A stretch of 64,000 nucleotides of DNA. Origin: Streptococcus parasanguinis. Its GTDB lineage: Bacteria; Bacillota; Bacilli; Lactobacillales; Streptococcaceae. The stretch covers positions 1,082,501-1,146,500 of the forward strand of contig NZ_CP134147.1 of assembly GCF_032163505.1 (NCBI RefSeq). Reading direction: 5' to 3'. The notes under the pieces were generated by a model. The model was given only the letters and a program-made list of their open reading frames with translations, was not told the DNA's origin and searched no databases. Positions within the stretch are counted from its first letter, which is position 1. Each line of letters begins with the position of its first letter. Positions 16,500-27,230 of this stretch are shown here, one piece after another. The position numbers were made by a program, and so were the translations under genes.

Positions 16500-19400
16500 T
16501 TAGTCTTCTTTTTTGCGTTTTGCAAATCCGAATAATGAGAGACCTGCTAAAGCACTAAAGATTGCAAGACCAGCAGTAGAAGATTCTTTTGTTCCCGTGT
16601 TTGGAAGTTGTGCAGTTGGATTTTGTGGATCGATATACTTCACTTCTTCTTTCGTTTCTGGAACGACAGGAATCGTTGGTTCTTCTGGTTTTGGTTGTGG
16701 AGTAGGTTGTGGTTGTGGTTCTGGTGTTGGTTGCGGTTGTGGAGTAGGCTGTGGCTCTGGTGTCGGAGTTGGATCCGGCATTGGAGTTGGTGTCACAGTC
16801 TTCTTGTAGATATGTTGAGTGTTTCCATCTTTATCTACAACAGTCTTCACGAAGTCATAACCTGGGATTTCTTTCTTCGGTTGTTCCCCATCTTCTGTAG
16901 GGTTACCTGGGATTGGATCCCCATTTTCGTCTACGTATGAAGTTGTAACTTTTTCATAGACGTGTTCAGTATCACCATTAGGCAATTTCTTGGTCTCCAC
17001 AAAGCGGTAACCTGGAATTTCAGCTTTTGGTTCTTCTCCATCAACTGTAGGATATCCTGGGATTTCCTTACCTTCTTTATCAACAAATTTAGTGATTGGA
17101 AGAACAGTTGGTGTGTAAGTTGCAGAAGCTTTTGTTCCATTCACATCTTCACGAACCACTGTCACTGCTGGTGCAGTACCAGTAAATTCAGGTTCTGGAG
17201 TGAAGGTTACTGTTCCGTCTGCTGCTACTGTGTAAGTACCAACACCTGGAATTGTCTTCGTAGTTGAACCATCTTCAAAGGTTGCTGGAACTTCGTCATT
17301 CATTGGTACACGGCTATCACCTTCTGTGAAGCTTGGTTTACCTGTTTGAGTAGCACCCTTCTTACCAATTGAAGTAACTGGTTCTGCTGTTGGTGCAACT
17401 GGTGTTACAGTTGGTGTGTAAGTAGCTGTAATTGGTGTACCGTTCTTATCAACACGTTTCACTGTTACGCCTGTACCAGTTCCTGTGAATGATTTCTCTG
17501 GTACGAAGGTTACTGTTCCGTCTGGAGCAACTGTGTAAGTTCCTTCACCTGGAATAACCTTAGTTGTTGAGCCATCTTCAAAGGTTGCTGGAACTTCATC
17601 ATCCATTGGCACACTTGGGTTACCAGGTGTGAAGGTTGGTTTACCAGTTTGAGTTTGACCTTGGATGTCTGTAGATGTTGCAGGATCAGCAGCTGGTGTA
17701 ACAGGTGTTACAGTTGGTGTGTATGTTGCAGAAGCTTTGGTTCCGTTCACATCTTCACGAACCACTGTCACTGCTGGTGCGGTTCCAACAAATGATTTCT
17801 CTGGTACAAATGTCACTGTTCCGTCTGGAGCAACTGTGTAAGTACCAACACCTTCAACTGTCTTCGTAGTTGAACCATCGTCAAATGTTGCTGGAACTTT
17901 ATCGTTCATCGGCACACGGCTGTCACCTTCTGTGAAGCTTGGTTTACCTGTTTGTGTAGCACCTTGTACATCAGTAGATACTGCTGGAGTACCAGTTGGT
18001 GTTACTGGCGTTACAGTTGGTGTGTAAGTTGCGGAAGCTTTGGTTCCATTCTTATCTTCACGAACCACTGTCACTGCTGGTGCAGTTCCGACGAATGATT
18101 TTTCAGGTACAAATGTCACTGTTCCGTCTGGGGCTACAGTATAAGTACCAACACCTTCAACTGTCTTCGTAGTTGAACCATCGTCAAATGTTGCTGGAAC
18201 ATCATCGTTCATTGGTACACGGCTGTCACCTTCAGTAAATACAGGTTTACCAGTTTGTGTTGCACCTTGCACATCAGTAGATACTGCTGAAGTTGCAGTT
18301 GGTGTAACAGGTGTTACAGTTGGTGTGTAAGTTGCAGTAACTGGAGTACCGTTCTTATCAACACGTTTCACTGTTACGCCTGTACCTGTTCCTGTGAATG
18401 ATTTTTCTGGTACGAAGGTTACGGTTCCGTCCGGAGCAACTGTGTAAGTTCCTTCTCCTGGAATAACTTTTGTTGTTGAACCATCTTCAAAGGTAGCTGG
18501 TACATCATCATCCATTGGGATTGCAGGGTTACCAGGTGTGAAGCTTGGTGTACCTGTTTGTGTTTTACCTTGGATATCTGTCGATGTTGCAGGATCAGCA
18601 GTTGGTACAACTGGAGTGATCTTCGGTGTGTAAGTTGTCTCAGCAACTGTTCCGTTTGTATCTTTACCTTGAACCTTAACTGGAACAACATCACCTGAGT
18701 AAGATTTATCCGTTGGTGTGAAGGTCACAACACCTGTTTCTTTATCAACAGTGAAGGTACCGATCACATCACCTGCTGGTGATTTAGCAACTACAGATTC
18801 TGCTGGCTGACCATTTTCGTCTAGAAGAGTAATGGTATCCTTGTCGATTGGTGCAACTGGGTCACCTTCAGTGAAGGTTACAGTTCCAGTTTGAACCACA
18901 CCTTGAGGAGCTTCTGATTCAGCTGGACTTGCTGTTGGTGTTACCGGTGTCACAGTTGGTGTGTACTTAGCAGTAACTGGAGTACCGTTCTTATCGACAC
19001 GTTTAACTGTTACGCCTGTACCTTCTCCTGTGAATGATTTTTCTGGAACAAAGGTTACGGTTCCGTCTGGAGCAACAGTGTAAGTTCCTTCACCAGGAAT
19101 AGTCTTGGTTGTTGAGCCATCTTCAAATGTTGCAGGTGTATCATCATCCATTGGAACATTTGGATTACCTGGTGTGAAGGTTGGTGTACCTGTTTGCGTT
19201 TGACCTTGTTTGTCAGTAGATGTTGTATCTTCTGCAGTTGGTGTAACTGGTGTTACGGTTGGTGTATAAGTCGCAGAAGCTTTTGTTCCGTTCTTATCTT
19301 CACGAACCACTGTTACGGCTGGTGCAGTTCCAACGAATGATTTTTCTGGTACAAAGGTTACTGTACCGTCTGCTGCTACTGTGTATGTACCAACACCATC

Positions 19401-22400
19401 TACAGTCTTCGTAGTTGATCCATCATCGAAGGTTGCTGGAACATCATCGTTCATAGGTACACGGCTGTCACCTTCGGTGAATTTAGGTTTACCAGTTTGA
19501 GTTGCACCTTGGATATCTGTTGATTCAGCTGGTGTTGCTGTTGGTGTTACTGGTGTCACAGTTGGTGTGTACTTAGCTGTGATTTCAGTACCGTTCTTGT
19601 CCACGCGTTTCACTGTTACGCCTGTAGCAGTTCCAGTGAATGATTTTTCTGGTACGAAGGTTACGGTTCCATCTGGAGCAACAGTATATGTTCCTTCACC
19701 ATCTACTGTCTTAGTGGTTGAGCCATCTTCGAAGGTAGCTGGAGTATCTTCATCGATTGGAACATTTGGATTGCCTTCCGTGAAGGTTGGTTTACCAGAT
19801 TGTGTTTGACCTTGAATATCTGTCGATGTAGCATCTTCAGAAGTTGGAACAACCGGAGTAATCTTCGGTGTATAAGTTGTTTCAACTGTAGTTCCATTTG
19901 CATCAGCTGCCTGAACCTTAACTGGAACCACATCACCTGAGTAAGATTTATCTGTTGGTGTGAAAGTAACTACACCTGTGTCTTTATCAACTGTGTATGT
20001 ACCGATCACATCACCTGCTGGTGATTTCGCTTCTACTGATGCTGCTGGTTGACCATTTTCATCAAGAAGAGTAATCGAATCCTTGTTAATTGGAGCTACT
20101 TCATCACCTTCAGTGAAGGTTACAGTGCCAGTTTGAACAAGACCTTGAGGTCCAGTAGATTCAGCTGGTGTTGCAGTTGGAGTTACTGGAGTTACGGTTG
20201 GTGTGTAAGTTGCAGAAGCTTTAGTTCCGTTCTTATCTTCACGAACAACTGTTACGGCTGGTGCTTTACCTGTGAATGATTTTTCAGGAACAAAGGTTAC
20301 AGTTCCGTCTGCTGCTACTGTGTAAGTACCAACGCCATCAACTGTCTTAGTTGTTGAACCATCATCGAAGGTTGCTGGAACATCATCGTTCATTGGCACA
20401 CGGCTGTTGCCTTCAGTAAATACAGGCTTACCTGTTTGGGTTTGACCTTGCTTACCTGTTGTTTCAACTGGTGTCGCTGTCGGTGTGACAGGAGTTACAG
20501 TTGGTGTATAAGTTGCAGAAGCTTTGGTTCCGTTCTTATCTTCACGAACAACCGTTACGGCTGGTGCAGTTCCGACAAATGATTTTTCAGGGACAAAGGT
20601 TGCAGTTCCGTCTGCTGCTACTGTGTAAGTACCAACACCGTCGACTGTCTTAGTCGTTGAGCCATCGTCAAATGTTGCTGGAACATCATCGTTCATTGGC
20701 ACACGGCTATCGCCTTCAGTAAATTCAGGTTTACCAGTTTGTGTAGCACCTTGGATATCTGTAGTTTCAACTGGTGTTGCAGTTGGTGTTACTGGTGTCA
20801 CAGTTGGTGTATAAGTTGCAGAAGCTTTGGTTCCGTTCTTATCTTCGCGGACAACGGTCACGGCTGGTGCAGTTCCAACGAATGATTTTTCTGGTACAAA
20901 GGTTACAGTACCGTCTGCTGCTACTGTGTAAGTACCAACACCGTCTACATTCTTAGTCGTTGAGCCATCGTCAAATGTCGCTGGAACATCTTCATTGATA
21001 GCTACTGTTTTCTCAACGCCATCAACTGTTACAGTTCCACCCTTGAATTCAGGTTTACCTGTTTGAGTTGCACCTTGAATATCTTTTGTTTCAGCTGATG
21101 TTGCTTCAGGTGTTACTGGCAATACTGTTGGTGTGTAGGTTGCAGAAGCTTTGGTTCCGTTCTTATCTTCGCGAACAACGGTCACGGCTGGTGCAGTTCC
21201 GACAAATGATTTTTCTGGTACAAATGTAACAGTACCGTCTGCTGCTACTGTGTAAGTACCAACACCGTCTACAGTCTTAGTTGTTGAGCCATCGTCAAAT
21301 GTCGCTGGAACATCTTCATTGATTTCAACAGTCTTCTCAACGCCATCAACCGTTACGGTTCCACCCTTGAATTCAGGTTTACCCGTTTGAGTGGCACCTT
21401 GAACATCTTTTGTTTCAGCTGATGTTGCTGTTGGGGTTACTGGAACGATTTCTGGTGTGTAAGTTGTATCCACCTTGATACCGTTTGAGCTTTCAGCTTG
21501 AACCTTGGCTGGTGTGACTGCACCAGTGTATGATTTATCAGTCGGTGTGAAAGTTACTTGACCCGTTGCTGGGTCGATTGTGAAGTTACCGATCACGGTT
21601 GTACCGTCTGCCGCATAAGCTGGTGTCGTTGAAACTTCGTTACCATCTTTATCTAGCAATGTGTAGCTATTGTCTTTTATGGTAATAGCTTTATCTTCAC
21701 CATTTACTTGAACAGTAGTTCCTGCAAAGGTTGGTGTACCGGTTTGAGTCGCACCTTGGATATCTTTTGAAGTTGCAGGGTTTGCAGTTGGAACTGCTGG
21801 CACAACAGTTGGTGTGTAGGTCGCATCTGAAGTAATGGTTGCAGTCTTACCATTAGCATTTGTAATAGTAGCAGTTGCCTGAACAGTTACTCCTTTTGCA
21901 GTACCAACAAAGTCTTTTTCAGGTGTGAAGGTCACCGCTCCTGTAGTAGGATCGATTGTATAGCTACCTTCACCTGCTACTGTCACTGTTGTTTCATCAG
22001 TTGGTTGACCAGTTGCTGGATCTACCAGTTTCTTGCTAGTGATTTCAGCAGTCTTATCATTACTCAAATCAAAGGTTGGTGTTTGTGTTTGAGGAACATT
22101 TTGAATATCCGCAGAAACCTTGTCTGTAGGAGTCACTGTGATTGGAGTAACCGTTGGTGTGTACTTAGCTGTCGCTGTCTTAAGGTATTCATCACGAACG
22201 GTACCGTCTTTATCTCTTCCGACAGGAGCTGTCACTGATACGGTAACACCTTGAGCTGTACCTGTGAATCCTGGTTCTGGAACAAAGGTTACTTTACCAG
22301 TAGCATCGTCAATGCTGTATGTTCCTTCACCTGCTACTGTTACAGAGGTTGCATTGGTTACTTGACCAGTCGCTGGGTCCACCAATTTAGCAGGGTATTC

Positions 22401-25064
22401 CAAGCTTGGAGTGACAGAGATCTTTTCGCCATTAGCATTCGTTGTAGTTGTGTTAAAAGTAGGTGTACCAGTTTGAGTCGCACCTTGGACATCTGATGAA
22501 GTCTTATCTACCCCTTCAATTTCCGTTGGTGTAACTGTTGGGATGTATAGACCGTCCATGGTATTGATGGCAGTATCGACATTGGCTTCATCGGCTGGGA
22601 ATTTTGTTGACCAACCCGTATCGTAGCCATTGCTGTCTGTACGACGGATAGAGATACCGTCAGCTGTTCCAAGGAAGTGATCTTCGGGAATGAACTCAAC
22701 ATCCACAGAAGTTCCGTTTGAAGTGATCTTGTACTTCCCTTGACCAGCTACAGCATAGTAGCCATCTGCACCAGGTGTTACGACTTGCCCCGTACGGTTA
22801 TCTATCATTTGTGGAGCTACTGTTTCATCAATTTTTGCTGACTCAGTTAGGCTATAGCCTTGCAAACCTCGAGCAGTAAAGGCTACGGTTGCTGTTTGTT
22901 TTGCACCTTGAGGGCCAGTTGTTTCTTTAAATTCCCCTTTTGGTGGGTGAGTGATTTGAGTCTTAAAGTCTTCAACCTCACCAGAGAAAGCCATCCCCGT
23001 TGGGCTTTCAATTTGATCAGCATCCTTAGCAATCCGGACACGAACACCTAATTCATTGACACTAGGATCAATATAGGTTTTACTCTTTGTAAATCTTAAC
23101 GTAGCCGTTCCATCTTGGGTAATGGTTGTTAAATCAGACCGTTCATCTTCATCGAAGGTTCCGTTTTGGTTGAAATCTACCCAACCATAGATGTTAGCTT
23201 TTGCTGCTCCATCCGTATGAGCTTCCACTGAAATGGTGTAATTACCTGGACGTGTCCGGTCCATCTTGATCAGCTCATTGGTTTTCCCTTTGAGATCGTT
23301 TGGAAGTAATTGGTCGATGCCTTCATCCGCAGTGGTCGCCTTGTCATCACCCGTCCAATCAAGCGTATTGTTTTCATCCATATCAGGGCTTAAGTGACCT
23401 AGATAAGGTTGGTTTACTTTCTTACCTGTTACACCATCTACAGTTGCAATCGAATGAATCGCCTTCCCGTAAGATGCTGGCGCATCTCCTTCATCAAGTG
23501 GGAAGAATCCAAGCATGGCTGATTGTTTACCACTTGAAGCAATGTAAAGACCAACTTCAGAAGCTCCTTTTGTCATAACAAGGGGAACGGCAGAAGGACC
23601 TGCAGAAATATTTGGCCCGAAGACCCCTGTTCCGAGGCCTCCAGTTGTTAAATCAGCACTTCCAAAGTACTTCCAAGCAACCGCTTTTTTATCTGGTCCC
23701 ACTTCATTTGCACGTTTAAGTAAGTTAAGGTTCGTCGAATAGTAATTCGTACCTTCTATATTAAAGGAAGGATTTGGGCCAAATAAATTGTCTGTATCTT
23801 GTGGAATAAAAGTTTTAGTAGATGTTCTTCCATATTTATACCACTCCCCAATTTGTTTCCAACCTTCTCCGTTTGTGGTGAAAATAACCGATTCACCAGG
23901 GTTAGCGGACTCACCATCTGCCATGACTACAGCAGGTTTTACGGTTTTGCCACGGAAAGTAGCAGAAATTTCAAACTGAACACCAATATTTCCACCGTCA
24001 AACTCGGAACTGATGGTTGTTTTTTTAGTGCCAGTATCGATGCCTTCACCTTTTATTTCTGTCCAACGGTTTTGAGCTTCGGCAATAATTTTAGCTTCTT
24101 CACCTTTTCCAAATGCATTGTTAGTTCCAGGATTAGTAGTTGTTCCTATATATCCGTTCTTAGCATTTGGGTCATAGGTCGCTTTTTCTGCTTCTGTTGC
24201 TCCTCGTTCTTCAAGACGTTTTTTATAAAGTTCTGTCGCTTGGAAGGGTTTTAAGGATTTAACCTTGATCTTGACCACATAGCCAGGCATGATTTCCTTG
24301 GTGTAGGTAGAGCCTACTTGAAGGGCCAGATTCCCGCTTGATGTTGTCGTCGTTCCTGTCCAGTTAGCTACATCTCCAAAATCCAACCAAGAGATTTGGC
24401 TAGCCAAGTCTGTAGCTTTGATATTTGTTGTAAAGCCAGGTTTTTCAACTTTTGGAGTTGATGTGGCATCTTGGACATCATCTCCGATGAGGTTTGGATC
24501 GTTTGGATCCCCAATTGAACGACGACTACGACGTTTACCAGAAGTTTGTGCTGTCTCTTCAGTGGCTAGTGTATTGTTTGTTGGTAGACCTTGTCCAGCT
24601 GAAAGAGTTGGTGTTTCTTTTTTATCTGCACTTGTTGAAGTTACTTCTGCCGCCTTGTTTGCAGGTTTAGCAACTTCTAAGCTTGGTGTTTCTGAACCTG
24701 TTGATGTTGCTGGTGCAGTCGAGGCAGCAGATGCTGCTGTGCTCGCGCTTGAAGCGGCACTTGTAGACGCTACGGCAGTTGATGTAGCTGGTGCAGCAGT
24801 GACGGCTGGGCTTGCATCATAAGTCGATGTAGCTGGTGCAGTTGACGTAGCTGAAGTTGCTGTAGCTGTTGAAGTTGCGGGCGCTTCTGACGCTGTTGCA
24901 ACTGCTGCTACACTTTCACTTGTCGTATCTGTCTTTTCTTCTGCGGCTGCACTTGCGGCTGTCCCAACCATGACAAGCGTTCCCAAAAGTACTGAGCAAA
25001 CCCCCACATTCAGTTTACGAATTGAGAATCTGCTAATACGATCATTAAATAAGTCTTTCCCCAT
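16500..25064 (-). CDS. Giant CshA-type fibrillar surface adhesin, LPXTG-anchored
   Basis: A 2854-residue cell-wall protein. Order: YSIRK-type signal (FSIRKLNVGVCSVLLG); a Ser/Thr/Ala-rich stretch (about 45-200) that may be glycosylated; a non-repetitive CshA-like adhesive region (about 200-840) with a GEVED-type segment (YGWVDFNQNGTFDEDE); 17 fibril repeats of about 100 residues preceded by one diverged copy; two MucBP-like units (GKEIPGYPTVDG and GDPIPGNPTEDG) near 2655-2755; a Pro-rich wall-spanning tract; the sortase motif LPNTG at 2820, a hydrophobic segment and a KRKKED tail. CshA of S. gordonii has this plan and binds fibronectin and other microbes through its N-terminal region. Binding targets here are inferred. 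The frame is open throughout despite the repeats. Confidence 0.92.
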   Translation of the reverse strand: MGKDLFNDRISRFSIRKLNVGVCSVLLGTLVMVGTAASAAAEEKTDTTSESVAAVATASEAPATSTATATSATSTAPATSTYDASPAVTAAPATSTAVASTSAASSASTAASAASTAPATSTGSETPSLEVAKPANKAAEVTSTSADKKETPTLSAGQGLPTNNTLATEETAQTSGKRRSRRSIGDPNDPNLIGDDVQDATSTPKVEKPGFTTNIKATDLASQISWLDFGDVANWTGTTTTSSGNLALQVGSTYTKEIMPGYVVKIKVKSLKPFQATELYKKRLEERGATEAEKATYDPNAKNGYIGTTTNPGTNNAFGKGEEAKIIAEAQNRWTEIKGEGIDTGTKKTTISSEFDGGNIGVQFEISATFRGKTVKPAVVMADGESANPGESVIFTTNGEGWKQIGEWYKYGRTSTKTFIPQDTDNLFGPNPSFNIEGTNYYSTNLNLLKRANEVGPDKKAVAWKYFGSADLTTGGLGTGVFGPNISAGPSAVPLVMTKGASEVGLYIASSGKQSAMLGFFPLDEGDAPASYGKAIHSIATVDGVTGKKVNQPYLGHLSPDMDENNTLDWTGDDKATTADEGIDQLLPNDLKGKTNELIKMDRTRPGNYTISVEAHTDGAAKANIYGWVDFNQNGTFDEDERSDLTTITQDGTATLRFTKSKTYIDPSVNELGVRVRIAKDADQIESPTGMAFSGEVEDFKTQITHPPKGEFKETTGPQGAKQTATVAFTARGLQGYSLTESAKIDETVAPQMIDNRTGQVVTPGADGYYAVAGQGKYKITSNGTSVDVEFIPEDHFLGTADGISIRRTDSNGYDTGWSTKFPADEANVDTAINTMDGLYIPTVTPTEIEGVDKTSSDVQGATQTGTPTFNTTTTNANGEKISVTPSLEYPAKLVDPATGQVTNATSVTVAGEGTYSIDDATGKVTFVPEPGFTGTAQGVTVSVTAPVGRDKDGTVRDEYLKTATAKYTPTVTPITVTPTDKVSADIQNVPQTQTPTFDLSNDKTAEITSKKLVDPATGQPTDETTVTVAGEGSYTIDPTTGAVTFTPEKDFVGTAKGVTVQATATITNANGKTATITSDATYTPTVVPAVPTANPATSKDIQGATQTGTPTFAGTTVQVNGEDKAITIKDNSYTLLDKDGNEVSTTPAYAADGTTVIGNFTIDPATGQVTFTPTDKSYTGAVTPAKVQAESSNGIKVDTTYTPEIVPVTPTATSAETKDVQGATQTGKPEFKGGTVTVDGVEKTVEINEDVPATFDDGSTTKTVDGVGTYTVAADGTVTFVPEKSFVGTAPAVTVVREDKNGTKASATYTPTVLPVTPEATSAETKDIQGATQTGKPEFKGGTVTVDGVEKTVAINEDVPATFDDGSTTKNVDGVGTYTVAADGTVTFVPEKSFVGTAPAVTVVREDKNGTKASATYTPTVTPVTPTATPVETTDIQGATQTGKPEFTEGDSRVPMNDDVPATFDDGSTTKTVDGVGTYTVAADGTATFVPEKSFVGTAPAVTVVREDKNGTKASATYTPTVTPVTPTATPVETTGKQGQTQTGKPVFTEGNSRVPMNDDVPATFDDGSTTKTVDGVGTYTVAADGTVTFVPEKSFTGKAPAVTVVREDKNGTKASATYTPTVTPVTPTATPAESTGPQGLVQTGTVTFTEGDEVAPINKDSITLLDENGQPAASVEAKSPAGDVIGTYTVDKDTGVVTFTPTDKSYSGDVVPVKVQAADANGTTVETTYTPKITPVVPTSEDATSTDIQGQTQSGKPTFTEGNPNVPIDEDTPATFEDGSTTKTVDGEGTYTVAPDGTVTFVPEKSFTGTATGVTVKRVDKNGTEITAKYTPTVTPVTPTATPAESTDIQGATQTGKPKFTEGDSRVPMNDDVPATFDDGSTTKTVDGVGTYTVAADGTVTFVPEKSFVGTAPAVTVVREDKNGTKASATYTPTVTPVTPTAEDTTSTDKQGQTQTGTPTFTPGNPNVPMDDDTPATFEDGSTTKTIPGEGTYTVAPDGTVTFVPEKSFTGEGTGVTVKRVDKNGTPVTAKYTPTVTPVTPTASPAESEAPQGVVQTGTVTFTEGDPVAPIDKDTITLLDENGQPAESVVAKSPAGDVIGTFTVDKETGVVTFTPTDKSYSGDVVPVKVQGKDTNGTVAETTYTPKITPVVPTADPATSTDIQGKTQTGTPSFTPGNPAIPMDDDVPATFEDGSTTKVIPGEGTYTVAPDGTVTFVPEKSFTGTGTGVTVKRVDKNGTPVTATYTPTVTPVTPTATSAVSTDVQGATQTGKPVFTEGDSRVPMNDDVPATFDDGSTTKTVEGVGTYTVAPDGTVTFVPEKSFVGTAPAVTVVREDKNGTKASATYTPTVTPVTPTGTPAVSTDVQGATQTGKPSFTEGDSRVPMNDKVPATFDDGSTTKTVEGVGTYTVAPDGTVTFVPEKSFVGTAPAVTVVREDVNGTKASATYTPTVTPVTPAADPATSTDIQGQTQTGKPTFTPGNPSVPMDDEVPATFEDGSTTKVIPGEGTYTVAPDGTVTFVPEKSFTGTGTGVTVKRVDKNGTPITATYTPTVTPVAPTAEPVTSIGKKGATQTGKPSFTEGDSRVPMNDEVPATFEDGSTTKTIPGVGTYTVAADGTVTFTPEPEFTGTAPAVTVVREDVNGTKASATYTPTVLPITKFVDKEGKEIPGYPTVDGEEPKAEIPGYRFVETKKLPNGDTEHVYEKVTTSYVDENGDPIPGNPTEDGEQPKKEIPGYDFVKTVVDKDGNTQHIYKKTVTPTPMPDPTPTPEPQPTPQPQPTPEPQPQPTPQPKPEEPTIPVVPETKEEVKYIDPQNPTAQLPNTGTKESSTAGLAIFSALAGLSLFGFAKRKKED
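17110..22545 (-). repeat. In-frame array of about 17 CshA-type 300-bp repeats
   Basis: The units are about 100 codons each and begin around TDIQGATQTGKP and end around YTPTVTPVTPT. Two or three kinds are interleaved. The common kind has FTEGDSRVPMNDDVPATF; a second has FTPGNPNVPMDDD with TVKRVDKNG; the third (units 3, 8 and 12) is longer and carries TLLDENGQ or TLLDKDGN with TPTDKSYSGDV. Several units are almost identical over their full length, so copy number is likely to vary between strains. Boundaries are approximate to about 30 bp. Confidence 0.88.
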
Positions 25065-25267
25065 CTAATGGACCTCCATATTTATCTATAAATTAACATT
25101 CTTTTTAAAATTGTTTAGTTTTTACAAACCTTATCTATTTTAACAAAACCCGAACGATATTCAAAATATTTTGACTCAAAAATGAGTAAAAATTTTTAGC
25201 TGAAATTGTTTTAATTTTGAAAGGATTTCACCCATAGATCAGGGCATCAAAAAACCTTGATTTATCA

Positions 25268-26107
25268 CTAAATCGCAAGATCAAACTTCAACTGTGGCTT
25301 CACTGGATCATAATCGACCAACTCAAAATCTTCTGGTTTGATGTCAAAGAAATTGGTTCCATCTGGTACATTCAAAACCAAGTGCGGCTGACAATCTGAA
25401 GGCTCCCGACGGAGTAACTCTTCAGCCTGTTCAAATTGATTATCATAAATATGAAGGTTATTAATGAAGTAAAAGAACTTTCCGACCTTCCAGCCAAAAT
25501 GCTTGGCAATCATCATCTGAAGAGCAACATATTGCATGGCATTGATATGGTGGGCCACCAACATATCATTCGAACGCTGGGTCAGGGTCGCATCTAGATA
25601 GATTTCCCCATCCACGCGCCGCACGTCAAACATGGTTTGAAATGCACATGGCAAGAGTCCGTCGGTCTCCTCAAAGGCATCATAATCCCAAAGCGAGATA
25701 ATGTTGCGGCGATTCCAAGGATTGGCTTCTAATTGTTTGAGGATTTTATTGGTAATGTCATGCTTTTTGACCACAGCACCATAGCGTTGACCAATAGTAC
25801 GACTATCCCCTACTTCCCAGTCATTCCAGTAGTGGACATTGTACTTGTCTTCTAACAGGTCTAAGCTATTCGACTGATCCTGGTAGATCCAGAGCATCTC
25901 TTTGATGGCTGATTTAATCGCGATGGGACGAAGGGTCGTGATAGGAAACTCACCTTTTGCGAGGTCAAATTCCATAAAGGCTCCCGTGATGTACTTGGAG
26001 TTGGCCGTTCTACCATCCTTGTACTTAGGACGCGCCTGCTCTGACCAGACTCCCTCTTCCATGATTTTTCGAATATAGTCTTTAAAAATCGTATCTGCTT
26101 TTGTCAT
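25268..26107 (-). CDS. thyA: Thymidylate synthase
   Basis: A 279-residue enzyme that methylates dUMP to dTMP using methylene-tetrahydrofolate. The catalytic cysteine lies in [11 protein letters not shown], followed by [19 protein letters not shown] (the dUMP phosphate Arg and RSND-type motif) and the NLHIYDNQ segment; the C-terminus [10 protein letters not shown] is as expected. The start is the ATG at 26107, after a GGAGG-type site; the longer frame does not look like coding sequence. The 203 bases between it and the fibril gene hold the fibril promoter and no other gene. Confidence 0.97.
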   Translation of the reverse strand: MTKADTIFKDYIRKIMEEGVWSEQARPKYKDGRTANSKYITGAFMEFDLAKGEFPITTLRPIAIKSAIKEMLWIYQDQSNSLDLLEDKYNVHYWNDWEVGDSRTIGQRYGAVVKKHDITNKILKQLEANPWNRRNIISLWDYDAFEETDGLLPCAFQTMFDVRRVDGEIYLDATLTQRSNDMLVAHHINAMQYVALQMMIAKHFGWKVGKFFYFINNLHIYDNQFEQAEELLRREPSDCQPHLVLNVPDGTNFFDIKPEDFELVDYDPVKPQLKFDLAI

Positions 26108-26157
26108 ATATCCTCCTAAAACTACTATTGCCTTCATTATATCACAGGACAAAGAAA

Positions 26158-26179
26158 AAAGGAGAGGCAAATCTCCTTT
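26158..26179 (-). terminator. Terminator of glcK
   Basis: On the minus strand AAAGGAGAtttgccTCTCCTTT is followed by TTTTC, directly after the glcK stop. Confidence 0.85.
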
Positions 26180-26184
26180 TAATT

Positions 26185-27144
26185 TTATTGTAATACTAGC
26201 GATGCGGCACCGATCACACCGGCGTCATTTCCCAAAGTAGCAAGTGCCAATTGAGTAGATTCACGCACTTGTGGGAATGAGTTTTCTTCAAAGACCTTGC
26301 GCACACCATCCAAGAGGAAGTCTCCAGCAGCGGAAACCCCACCACCGATAACAATCTTAGATGGGTTCAAGGTTGAACCAATATTGGCTGCAGCAAGTCC
26401 AAGGTAACGTGAGAAGTTCTTGTAGACGATCAAAGCAAGAGCATCGCCTTCTTTTGCCAGGTCAAAGACCGTTTTAGCCGTTACTTCTTCTCCGTTGTCG
26501 ATCAAGACTTTCAATTGAGAGTCCCCTTCGTACTCATCTGCGTAACGACGAGTCAAGTTGACGATACCTGTTGCAGATGCAACCGTTTCAAGACAGCCTT
26601 TTTTACCACAAGTACATTGGATTGGATCATCAAAGTCAACAGTGATGTGACCAAGCTCACCAGCAGCTCCACGTACACCATGCAAGAGACGACCTTCAGC
26701 GACGATACCACCGCCGACACCAGTACCAAGTGTCATGAAGACAACATCTGGTTGGTTTTCACCAGCCCCTTTCCAACGTTCACCCAAAGCAGCAACGTTG
26801 GCATCATTATCGATAAAGAATGGAATATGAAGGGCACTTTCGATCTTTTCTTTGACTGGTTGAAGGGTCTTCCAGTTCAAGTTGTAGGCACCGATAACTG
26901 TCCCTTTTTCACGGTCAACGACACCAGGTGATCCCATTCCAATTCCTTGGAATTCAGAAGCATCAAGCTCAAGCATCTTCAAGCGATGCGCGATGGATTC
27001 GATCATATCATCTACGATATGGCTACCTTCATCCAAGATATTTGTTTTAATAGACCATTTTTCTTGAACTTCCCCATCCAAAGTAAGGATGGCAAACTTA
27101 ATTGAAGTTCCCCCAAGGTCAATCCCAATAATTTTTTTAGACAT
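26185..27144 (-). CDS. glcK: ROK-family glucokinase
   Basis: A 319-residue sugar kinase that phosphorylates glucose from ATP for glycolysis. The N-terminal phosphate loop is [11 protein letters not shown]. The zinc-binding ROK signature is [10 protein letters not shown], and the ATP-site motif [11 protein letters not shown] is intact, with the catalytic Asp in [13 protein letters not shown]. It is monocistronic with a probable cre site in its leader. The length matches streptococcal glucokinases. Confidence 0.95.
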   Translation of the reverse strand: MSKKIIGIDLGGTSIKFAILTLDGEVQEKWSIKTNILDEGSHIVDDMIESIAHRLKMLELDASEFQGIGMGSPGVVDREKGTVIGAYNLNWKTLQPVKEKIESALHIPFFIDNDANVAALGERWKGAGENQPDVVFMTLGTGVGGGIVAEGRLLHGVRGAAGELGHITVDFDDPIQCTCGKKGCLETVASATGIVNLTRRYADEYEGDSQLKVLIDNGEEVTAKTVFDLAKEGDALALIVYKNFSRYLGLAAANIGSTLNPSKIVIGGGVSAAGDFLLDGVRKVFEENSFPQVRESTQLALATLGNDAGVIGAASLVLQ

Positions 27145-27163
27145 CTGTAACTCCTTTCAAACT

Positions 27164-27177
27164 TGTAAACACTTACA
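27164..27177 (-). promoter_or_regulatory. Probable cre (CcpA) site upstream of glcK
   Basis: TGTAAGTGTTTACA on the minus strand matches the CcpA consensus TGWAANCGNTNWCA except at one central base (T for C). It lies 20-33 bases before the glcK ATG, just downstream of a TATAAT -10 box near 27183-27188, a location that would allow repression by CcpA. Confidence 0.55.
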
Positions 27178-27230
27178 GATCTATTATATCAGACTTTTTA
27201 TCAAACGCAAAGGTTTGCACGTAACTTTTC

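Noticed and set aside
16513..16940. Plus-strand Gly/Trp/Cys-rich ORFs opposite the Pro-rich tail of the fibril gene
   Set aside because: They are mirror translations of the proline-rich wall-spanning tract; no start signal or independent codon bias.
17110..22545. Regular direct repeats that could suggest a CRISPR array or satellite DNA
   Set aside because: The units are about 300 bp, in frame, inside one open reading frame and encode CshA-type repeats; there are no short repeats with unique spacers.
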